From Strobilurus pachycystidiatus (Eukaryota; Basidiomycota; Agaricomycetes; Agaricales; Physalacriaceae): 64,000 bases of DNA. Every line of letters begins with the position of its first letter. Position 1 is the stretch's first letter. The translations under genes and the position numbers were made by a program. Location of the stretch: assembly GCA_019915135.1 (NCBI GenBank), contig JAHLMK010000019.1, positions 744,001 through 808,000 on the forward strand. Direction: 5' to 3'. Below, in pieces: positions 55,597 through 64,000 of this stretch. Below the pieces are notes generated by a model. That model ran no database searches. It was not told the DNA's origin and worked only from the letters and a program-made list of their open reading frames with translations.

Positions 55597-56234
55597 GAAC
55601 CACTGCGGCAAGAAGGTTTGCCACTTGTAGGCTGATAGTCATCGCGTGATATATCATCATTATTACCGCCTCTTGAAGCATGCCCCGTATCTCATTTTGA
55701 TCGCGGCTGGCGGGTACTTTCGAGTGTTACTCGGTTTTGACTTTACCAAGATGGCAAGTTCTCAGGCCATGCCGCCGCCATGTCAAGCAGCGTCGCAAAA
55801 GGCATGCTAATCATTGCAATGATCTGGACAGCTCACATGCTTACCGAGGTGAATTCGTGGTCTCATGTGCACGAACTCACCAATCATGTGGGGCCTGTGC
55901 CGTTTTCTTGCCTACGCCTCCCTGAATCGAGTGCAGCTTGCAGCCGGCAATGGTCTTATATATCCAAAGATAATGGCAGCGGGCGCTGTGTCGCTGAAAA
56001 AGAAAAGTCCTTGAACGTTAGTAATGGCTAACATTGGCACCTAATCCACGTAAACGGTAAAGCTTTTTCGCCCTGAGGAAATGCGAGTTCGAAGAGTTGT
56101 GCGTCATAAGTATGTCGAAGGCACATGGTCGGACCTAAATCCGACGACGTCATGGAGCGCGTATATAAGAGAAAAACTGTTACTTCTGTTTCCTGACCAC
56201 CCCCTCTCAAGCCGTTCCTCTCATTCACCACGCC
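55597..56234. other. Intergenic, no supported gene
   Basis: Only short frames without features; it should contain the promoter of the small gene that follows. Confidence 0.5.
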
Positions 56235-56803
56235 ATGTCGATGTCCGACGTTAATGGTCTGTCTGCCTCGAAAAATTACATTCTATCGTTTTTGACGTCT
56301 CGTCTGTACAGAATCCGCCAGGTTTCCCGGCCTCCACGCCTCAGGCTTACCACCATCACCTAGCATCGAGAATCCTGGAGGAGTAAGGCTTCTTTCTTGC
56401 AATATAGACTGTCTCTGACGCGCTCCAAGGTCTTCCCTCATTTCGATCCAGCGAAAGGTGCACTACACACGTTACTTACGCATATCACAGGGGGTGAACT
56501 AATATTTCAACAGCCACTCCAAATTCAACGCTCGCGCCACCTCTCTCTCATCAGAACTCCGGAGCCTTCATCGCGAACCCTTTTCTTATGAAGGAGGCTT
56601 TCGGCAAACTGGACCACGCCCTTGGCGAGGTTATTACGATCCTCGAAAACGAAGAACAAAGCGCGTCCGGCGACAATGGCTTGTTGAGGCAGTTTTTGGG
56701 TTGGAGGGATCAGCTGGATACGATCCGAACCGGGAAACGGACACCTTCCCGTTCTCCTCACCGACATACACCTGAGAGCGAGGGCGGGTTGTTCGTGGAT
56801 TAG
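56235..56803 (+). CDS. Small hypothetical protein, splice structure partly unresolved
   Basis: Exon 1 (56235-56256, MSMSDVN) joins exon 2 at 56312 in phase (ARFPGLHASGLPPSPSIENP). The last exon, from the acceptor near 56516, reads TPNSTLAPPLSHQNSGAFIA, then a helix (EAFGKLDHALGEVITILENE) and a basic Ser-rich end (GKRTPSRSPHRHTPESEGG). A 22-nt piece at 56408-56429 (TVSDALQ) would join the two parts in frame, but it would need a 25-nt upstream intron, shorter than is normally spliced. The middle is therefore uncertain. No family is recognised. Confidence 0.55.
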
Positions 56804-56903
56804 TGGGCCGGGATGAAAACTCGCAACGGATGAATGTGTTATCACATGAATAATTTGTAAAAAAGCTGTAAACCCTTGAAGACCCCATTAAGTAGCGGTA
56901 GTC

Positions 56904-57945
56904 TCAGTTGTGCATTCTGAACATCGACACGCTACTCCCGCAGAAAATCCCAAACCGTTTCGTTAGCGGCCTCAATAGTAACGGCCGAACAGGTTCAGGT
57001 TCTTCCTCTTCTGGCTCGTCCTGATGATCAGATTCCACCTCGGTGTCCTTCAGTGCCGCGTCAGGAACGCTGAACTCGCGGATAACATCCGACGGGAAGA
57101 TTATGGGCGGGCCGCAGGGCTTTCGCCGAACACTGCCTGGAGAATCCGCCGAGCTGTGCCATGACGGAAGCTTGTCTGGTGCTATGGGTGGCATCATTCA
57201 GTATATGTCGAAGACTACGTATTCAGGGAAAGGCTCACGAGGCATCAGATGACTGTCCAAGTCTGGGAGGGGACGCTGAGTCGTGCCAGTCGAGGACGTG
57301 GCGCAGCTTCGACGCTTCAAGGACTTCACGCCTGCCGTCCCAGCCGTGAGCACGGCAAGAGGTAGCGTAAGGCGAGCCACCCGATCTGGTGGAGGAGGGT
57401 ATTTTTTTAGTAGCTGAACAAGTTTATCAAGTGAGATTTAGTTGAGCTACCTTGGAATGAGGGCGGGACCAGGCTCCTCGTAGACTTTAGAACACGGAGG
57501 AGGCTAAAGTAGGCCTCCTTGTACGGCATAAGGGTAGGTCTACAGAAACCTACTGGGTTGAGCCGTACGTTGAGGCGCAACAGCGTCTCCCGGGCGATCT
57601 GATGGTGCAGTCTTTCAGCGTCTAGTCCAGCGCCCAAAGAAGGAGAAAAAGAGGCGATAGAGCTTCTATGTACAGCGGGATTCAAAACATACCTCAACAA
57701 GATTCAGAATCTACGTCGTAACGTCAATCAGCATCGGGTCAAAGCCAAACGTATGCGTCAGAAATGGTACTTACAGTCGCAGCATTCTTTCGTAGGATAC
57801 CGGGATAAGACCATATGCACGCCTTCAGATCTTCCACAGCCTCCACATACTCCTCCACACACGCCAGCGCCCGCGCACTTTGTTCGGGGCGCAGGACGAC
57901 GGCGTTGTGCGAAAAAATGGGAGTGGTGGCGTCAATTTCAGGCAT
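56904..57945 (-). CDS. Hypothetical protein with acidic C-terminal region, multi-exon
   Basis: The likely start at 57945 gives MPEIDATTPIFSHNAVVLRP and a helix (CVEEYVEAVEDLKACIW). A middle exon encodes LDAERLHHQIARETLLRLNV and LMPYKEAYFSLLRVLKSTRS. It splices after PPSFQ to DRVARLTLPLAVLTAGTAGV, and then through an intron beginning GTGAGCC to PPDKLPSWHSSADSPGS, ending in an acidic region (VESDHQDEPEEEEPEPVRPL). The later splices hold phase; the link between the first two coding pieces does not and needs transcript data. No domain is recognised. Confidence 0.5.
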
Positions 57946-58417
57946 GGGTGAGATGCGTTGATGAGAAGATCTGAAGGGACGACGTTTGGCGGGGGAGAAG
58001 GGAGGTTACAGCGTGCGTGATGGTTTCGGTCAAGGACAGACTGTTGCAATGAACGGGCACTGGGTTCGGAACTTTCCGCGGGTTCGACATAGCTTTGCAC
58101 GGTCACACTCTAACCCAGAGCCCTCTTACGGCGTCATGGGGGATGTAGAGGCCTTGTTCTATAGAATCGCTGAATGAGTGTCAAATTTCAAAGAGGCAAT
58201 GCCTGTACTTTACGAGGATGAGGATTTATTGGGTGGCATTCGGCATTGCGGCGAACGAGTTTTGCCGGGATGCCGCGGCAAGGTTGGCAGGCGAATGTTT
58301 ACAGGCATTTGGCTCGTGTAAACATGAGGAGCAGAGTTTAAATAGCACATTTCACGCGTGTAAGTATGTACATTGGACGCATATATATGTAGCCAAGAGG
58401 TCTTTCCATCCGATGGT
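57946..58417. other. Intergenic, no supported gene
   Basis: Between the acidic hypothetical gene's 5' end and the 3' end of the zinc-finger gene. Nothing recognisable. Confidence 0.5.
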
Positions 58418-59700
58418 TTAGTAGTGGTAACTCATGAACGTCTTTGGTGGCTGCCAACGCAGACGTAGGTTTGAGCCCTCTGCGTCTTGCTGCCCCATAG
58501 CGGATTGGTCTGCCTGGTTCTGGTAGGTATCATCCCGCGTGTAAGAGTATTCAGTATAGTGACTTGAAGGCGCCTCGGCAGTAAGTCCTGAATAGAAGAG
58601 AGACGGCGCTTGCGGCTGAGTGTGTCCAGACCACTGGTCAGAGCTCTGAGTCGAGGCATAGCCAGTGTTCGTCCAGGTGCCAGGATCTGAAGAAGAGGAG
58701 GCATAGGAAGAAACAGGCTGCCTCAAGTATCCCTCATAGGCCATCGCAGCAAAGAGGGCGTCCTCTCCGAAGGCAGGCAAAGAAGAGTTTGTGAAGGCTG
58801 TGCTCGAATTCCAGGGTGAGGAGGTCGGATAAAAGTTTGATGGTTGGGAGTACCAATACGTGGAGGTTGGGTAAATTTCGGTCGAGAGAGGAGGCATTGG
58901 AAAGTCTTGGCCAGACAGAGAGAAGGAGGTTTGGGTGCTGACGGAGAAATTTGGGAGATTCTCAGTTGGGAGGGGAGGCACTGGAAGATCCGAAGAGGTG
59001 TATTCGGATCCAGATTCAGAGGGGGGGAAGGATGACTCGGATGGGGAGCGGCGGGGCCTCGGAATGTAGCCGTGAATGTCCCTCTTGTGGCGAGTGAGAC
59101 CACCGCGACAGGCGCACGCGAAGGTGCATCCGACGTAAGGACATTTGTTGGGTTTCAAGCCTGCGCTGTGAGAAGAACGTTAGGCTGAGGTCTCGTGTGG
59201 GGTGGCTGAAGAGGCTTACTGGACGTTCAAGTGGTCGTTGTAATTGCAACGTTGCTTAAAGACGCGGTTACAGCCTTGGTATGGGCATTTGAGATTCCTG
59301 TTCATTGTTTGGGTTAGATATTCATATTATAGAGTCTTGCAAAAAAACGTACTGTGTTTTGCGATTACGCCGAGAAGGGTAGGTGTCAGTCATTAAGACT
59401 CGGATTTGGGGGATGGAGAGAAAGCAGAAGCTCACTGAAACGCGACATAAATACTGAAGCCAGGGAGCTTTGACTGTAAGTACTTTGTCTGTCGGGAAAG
59501 GTCTTTGGTGATAGCGATCATTCATCGGGACCCGCGCTTTGGCCCGAGACCTCTTTGCTTTATCTCTGAAAAACCGAACATGATCAAAGAGATCGGAGTG
59601 CTTTGATCTGCAATGAGTTTGTAAGTGGGCAAGGAGATAGACATTGTACATCCAGCTTTGTGCGGCCTTGATTCGGCCAGCGTTCGTCTTGGTAGTAGTA
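58418..59700 (-). CDS. C2H2 zinc-finger protein, probable transcription factor
   Basis: Two adjacent fingers are clear once the intron near 59165-59215 is removed. NLKCPYQGCNRVFKQRCNYN with H-x3-H (the second His made at the splice) is followed by NKCPYVGCTFACACRGGLTR with H-x4-H. A linker-like AGLKP separates them. The last exon continues for about 200 aa of Ser/Tyr/Pro-rich low-complexity sequence (PPSESGSEYTSSDLPVPPLP, YWYSQPSNFYPTSSPWNSS), typical of activation regions, and ends at 58418. Upstream exons, including a basic stretch RDKAKRSRAKARVP, are probable, but their borders and the start codon are not resolved. Confidence 0.75.
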
Positions 59701-59926
59701 CCAATGAGGACTTCAGGTATGATTGATCAGACGCCGAAATCCGGGCCATGGTCTAATTGTAGCGGCTCGCAGATATTGTGGCGCAATTGAACGCCATTAG
59801 GATCGCAATGATACAGATCAGCGTTCAGAGGAGATAGTGATAGATGATGAACGTCAAGTTGCCCGAGAAAGCCTGGTATACATAATTTACAGAGAGCAAG
59901 TACAAGATAACTCATCTACACCCACG

Positions 59927-60630
59927 TTATGAAGCGGTGGTTTCGGTATCGTCTAGATCATCGGCAGATGGTACGGCGGCAGAGGTAGCTGCACCTGCAG
60001 CGGTGGTTCCTTGCTGGGCGGGTACAACATCCCTATGTGAATGTCAGTTTAGCCAAGAAAAGCGGCTCAGCAACGCACCACTTGATCTGAAATCGCGTCA
60101 CGCGAGGTTTGAGGCTGATATCTCTGACGAGACGGTCAAACATGATTTTGGCTGGTGGAGTCTCCTTCATCTCGTCGTTGTCGTACTCCGTGTTCTGGTA
60201 GTACCCTACGCGCACGAACTCCTGATCCTTGTAGGAACCGGTGAGGATGAGGGCGGCGACGCCTAGAACATCGTCTTGCGGTATTTTGGACGGTTCTGGC
60301 GCAGAGCCCTCGAATTCGAACGAGTTGACGCCGACCGGGACAGGCCCTACGAGACAGTCGTCGAGTTCCTGGTCGAGGTCCTCGTTTCCGGGCGAAGACA
60401 CGTATATCAGCTTCCATTCCAGGTCTGTGCGGCGCGTTGAGAAGATTTGGGCCAGATTTGGGCGTTTTCTTACCGTCTTTGAGCGGCGCGATGCACTCGA
60501 AAGTGACACGAAAGAGATAAACGTCGGAGAATCTGGCGGGATTGTTGATGAATTCGACATTCTGGGCCGGATAATCAGCGGAAGCCAAGGGAAAGAGGCA
60601 GAAACTGACCCGGATCGTGACCAAAGACAT
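59927..60630 (-). CDS. ASF1: Histone H3-H4 chaperone Asf1
   Basis: Four exons (60630-60610, 60561-60474, 60424-60079, 60032-59927) splice in phase to 186 aa. MSLVTIR followed by NVEFINNPARFSDVYLFRVT, FECIAPLKDDLEWKLIYVSS, QELDDCLVGPVPVGVNSFEF, TGSYKDQEFVRVGYYQNTEY, PPAKIMFDRLVRDI and KPRVTRFQIKW follow the Asf1 immunoglobulin-like fold from end to end, including the acidic Asp-Glu surface used for H3-H4. The C-terminal tail is short and Ala/Thr/Asp-rich, unlike the long polyacidic tail of yeast Asf1. It acts in nucleosome assembly and disassembly during replication and transcription. It is divergent from the Ras-GEF gene. Confidence 0.95.
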
Positions 60631-61002
60631 GGTGGCGACTGGGTGGGCCAGAGGCAAGAGGCGCGTTTGTCCAAAGCAGGGCTTGGTCACGTGGAGCTGA
60701 TCTCTTTTGTTTTCTTCCATCATCGACGTGCACGGCGGCGGCGGCGGCCACGACCCCTACGACAACCACGACCGCCTCGACGTCGGGCCTCACGACGACG
60801 CCGACGAACCCCTTGTATTCCACCCCGCTCGACACACAGCGACCTGCCCTCTTGACTCACGCACCGTCCATCTGTCGCCCATCCAGTCTCGCTCTAACGA
60901 TATTCCCTGCGAAATTCCACGTCGAGAATGCGCCAATAGCTGGCGCGTTCTATCCTCCTTGCTGTTGTCTGCCTCGCATTACTCGCACCCATCTACACCA
61001 TT
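60631..61002. promoter_or_regulatory. Divergent promoter region between ASF1 and the Ras-GEF gene
   Basis: The two start codons are 372 bp apart on opposite strands. The interval holds a GGCGGCGGCGGCGGC run and no convincing gene. Confidence 0.5.
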
Positions 61003-64000
61003 ATGACCCCAACCCCGGCGCCAGTTTTGCCGCCCATTCCCCCGCTCTGCCTCCCCGATGATGCGCGTCCGGAGACCCCGCTCGCATCCAGGGCGATGCT
61101 CGAGGTATCCACCGCGGTCGATGCGCCTGGCACCCTCTCACCCGCATCTCCAGCGGCCCAGTCACCCACCTCATCCAGCAATTCATCGCAGATCAGCTTT
61201 ATGCTGCCCATCCCTACGCCCTCATCAAATGGCTCGCAAGTCTCCTTCTCGTATGTCGAGGCCAGCGACGACAGCGGTCCATTGCCTCCGGAAATAGCAG
61301 CAGCCGACATCTCAATTGCTCGTGAGCGTTAAACTGTTCCATTCTTGTCCTTATCGTCTCACGGGCTTTCTTAGCGGATGGAAGCTTCGTAGAGACATCC
61401 TCCGGTCCCGCAGCAAGAGAACTCAAGCACCGCTTCGATCAGCACTACGGGGTCAACAAGGATGTCAGGTCCCCGTATGCAATCACAGCCTTTGTCAATC
61501 AGCATGGCAAGCATATGTTTCGTGTCGGGTACATCCATCTCTACGTGATTGATCTGTTCCTATTACTTACATCTAGTCAGGCACCGGGATCAGTCTGCTC
61601 CTGCTGCTCTGGCTGCTGATGCTGAATCAAGCACACTCTCCCGCAACTCCCTCAGCTCCGTTTCCCCGCAGTCGCGTACCAAGCGACGGTCGCGCATGAG
61701 TGTTCATGCCTTCTCCAGCGTCTTCAAGAACGGCAGTGCTTCCGCGAACGGACCGTCGCGAAAACTTCGCAAAACACGCTCGATTCCAGACATGATTGGG
61801 AACGTCGGCCCGTCATCTCCCCCGCCTATAACGCGCACACACTCGTACAGTGTCACAACCGTTGACGCTCCCCGGCTCCCCGAGATCGATCCGGACGGTC
61901 CATCTACCGATTTATTCGGCACTATAATGGACTGGTCCTCTTATGAGACGCCGAGCTCAACTCATAGTCTCCCTGGAGGACCCTCTTCCAGCACGAGCCA
62001 GTCCTCTGATCACGACAACGTACCACCGAAGCCTGAGAGCATCTCACACCCATTCGGTCGTGGTGTCATGTTCAATTCTCCGCGTAAACCAGGTCTTGAG
62101 CACCTACGGCAGCCTCGTCATCTCAGGGAAATGCAATCATTTGAATCTGGACGTACAGCACGACAATCCGAGGGGCCACCGACCAAAATCACAGAACCTC
62201 TATCCCCCATCCCCTCCGAACTCCAGGCAGACGAGGATCCCCCTCGACCGCCATCAGCTATACGAATACGCCCTCCCGTGGAAGAAGAGAAACCACCAGA
62301 ACGGTACACCATCAGCCCGGAGACCGCCATGCACTCTCGGTTTTCTGGAGACGTTTTTGATGTCATACAAACGTACCGAGGTGTACCTACCATCGACAAG
62401 CTGTTGTCGGATGCAGAACATACCGAGGTCATTAGGTTGACGTACTCTTCGGAGACTGCTGCACCGCGTAACGATCCACGATTCGTGATATGGGGGGAAA
62501 TAACCACCGAGGGCGATGATGTTTCTCTATCGCAAGAGAGCCATTCTTCGGATGCTCGGTCGTCGAGTATGTCCAAGAGAAAAAGCAGGCGGGGGAAGAG
62601 TCCAGATGTGCCGAATTTGCGATTAGTGTCCGGGGAGAGCGTGCAGAGGGTCATCATCGCCGCCTCCATCGAGCGATGGATTGCCCAGCTGACCAGCGAG
62701 CTGAATTACGACGAGTTGCTTAACTTCTTCCTGACGTACCGTGCATATGTCGGTGCCGTGGATCTATGCCACCTGCTCATATGTCGGTTCCATTGGGCGC
62801 TGCAGAAGACAAACTCGAAGGTGGACGACACGGTCCGGAGGATTGTTCGCCTTCGGACGTTTGTCGCCTTTCGGTACTGGCTCTTGACGTTCTTCACCGT
62901 GGACTTTCTCCCGAATAGGGATTTGAGGCTGTTGTTTGCGGGCTGGATCAACGCTTTGATCCGCGATCCTATACTGGCGAGGCATAGTGATGGTTTGGTG
63001 AGTCCAGATCGGCTGTTATCTATATGTAAGATTGGGTTGCTCACGCGCAATTTATTCTAGAGCATCGTTAAGAAGCTCAAGAAAGTCGCGCAGGATTGCA
63101 AGAAGGTTCATACGCGGACGCCATCGCAGCCCACGAAGTCCAGGCCTGAGAGCGTCGCAACGCCCTCTGCGAAAGGCGGACAACATCTCTTGGGCGAGAA
63201 ATTCGCGGAGGCGACCAAGAAACTCGTTGTCGTTGAGGACGACGAGTCGGATCTGGACTTGGACTTTGAAGAAGACACTGCTGGCGGGTCCTCGCATCTG
63301 AGTAACATCCACCTGGGCGGCGCTTTGGGCACCACGAACGCCATGGCATCGTCTTCGCTGTCCATTCTCCACCGCACGGATCATGCCCCAGGTCCAGAGG
63401 CGGATATGGCGCTTCCTTTCGTGCAGACCGCTGCGACGCTGCCGATCCATACGCATAGTGCGCTTTCGAGGGCGTTCGTGAAGACGATTGGGAGGCTGGG
63501 GCGGTGGAAGAGGGTGCTGAACAACAACAACAGCAGCAACAGGCTTGTGGCTCCGCCCAGAGCGCCGGAGGCTGGTGCGGTTGCTGCTGTTTCTGCGTTT
63601 GATTTGGAGTTGTCGGTTTCGAGGGATTTGCTTACGGTTCATGGAGGGCTGGAGCAGTATATCAAGCTTATCGATAGCCAGCCACCACCGTCACCACAGC
63701 AATCGGCTCCTTCCTCGAGTAATGCGCCACCGTCAGCTCCTGGTGACTTGCAGCCTCCGCCTCCGCCACCATCCTTCGCGAAACCGAGTCCAACAGCCCT
63801 TCCACAAACGGACAAACCGTCACAGTCTTCTGAGACTCCACTGGAACCCCCTCCCGAATATGCAGAGTCCACACGTACCATGTCGACCTCCATTTCCTCT
63901 TCAGCGTCTACTCCCCAAGCCTCTACTCCCGAACCCGACACAATCTCTCTAGCGCGGACGTCGTCAACAGACTCCTTTGGCGAACAGCTTTCCTCGGATC
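61003..64000 (+). CDS. LTE1-like Ras-type guanine nucleotide exchange factor, 5' part
   Basis: Exon 1 (61003-61321) encodes a Pro/Ser-rich N terminus. Exon 2 (from about 61376) reads SGPAARELKHRFDQHYGVNK and SPYAITAFVNQHGKHMF. A large exon ends at DGL before intron 63003-63060 and resumes SIVKKLKKVAQDCKK. The recognisable domain is a RasGEF N-terminal module: ASIERWIAQLTSELNYDELL, NFFLTYRAYVGAVDLCHLLI, RRIVRLRTFVAFRYWLLTFF and DLRLLFAGWINALIRDP. Long Ser/Pro-rich disordered stretches surround it. The catalytic Cdc25-homology domain is not in view because the window ends first. Lte1-type GEFs act in mitotic exit and growth control in yeasts; that role here is inference. Confidence 0.85.

Noticed and set aside
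1..64000. CRISPR arrays, operons or ribosome binding sites
   Set aside because: Gene structure is eukaryotic with many spliceosomal introns; no regular spacer arrays were seen.

Overview
The window is nuclear DNA of a filamentous fungus, almost certainly an agaricomycete (mushroom-forming basidiomycete). The evidence is intron-dense genes with 45-65 nt GT-AG introns, a large F-box/leucine-rich family whose members share an N-terminal coiled coil, MYND/Mss51-type and AAA-ATPase-like families typical of these fungi, an atypical G-alpha gene with very many introns, and a secreted intradiol dioxygenase. No rRNA, tRNA gene or CRISPR array was found.

Layout. (1) 1-13.4 kb holds two inverted copies of a head-to-head gene pair. 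One gene encodes an AAA-ATPase-like protein with an intact P-loop and no nuclease domain. The other encodes a header domain, a P-loop-less paralogue of the same ATPase domain, and a C-terminal PD-(D/E)XK-like nuclease motif. Copy A (left) keeps the full partner gene; copy B (right) keeps the ATPase gene and only the 5' fifth of the partner. Between the arms lie ordinary genes: OXA1 (mitochondrial insertase), a CBF1-type bHLH factor and a MYND/Mss51-like gene with a frame break. (2) 13.7-28 kb is a gene-poor accessory stretch. It has two small hypothetical genes, an F-box gene split by a tRNA-derived SINE with a 15-bp target duplication, an element with perfect 33-bp terminal inverted repeats, a phosphotransferase (APH) gene with a frame break, and an F-box relic carrying a Tourist-like MITE. 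(3) 28-34 kb has an atypical G-alpha gene with 15 exons including a 5-nt micro-exon, a Na+/H+ exchanger, and a small hypothetical gene. (4) 34-38 kb is nearly empty. (5) 38-45 kb has a secreted intradiol dioxygenase, a GPI-type cysteine-rich protein, an F-box gene with an internal stop and a MITE-like element at its 3' end, and an intact F-box gene with a zinc-finger-like N terminus. (6) 46-64 kb is mostly housekeeping or regulatory: a divergent Cdc20/Fizzy-like propeller, a coiled-coil protein, two more F-box proteins, small hypotheticals, a C2H2 zinc-finger protein, the histone chaperone ASF1, and the start of an LTE1-like Ras-GEF that runs off the window.

Best candidate for an undescribed system: the paired, divergently transcribed AAA-ATPase-like genes. 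They appear to descend from one ancestor, since two intron positions are shared. They have divided its motifs so that one protein keeps the nucleotide-binding loop and the other keeps the nuclease motif, and they share a promoter region of under 300 bp. The pair resembles Crinkler-RHS-type (NTPase plus REase) effectors. A two-component ATPase/nuclease arrangement is inference. All functional assignments come from reading motifs; no database search was run.
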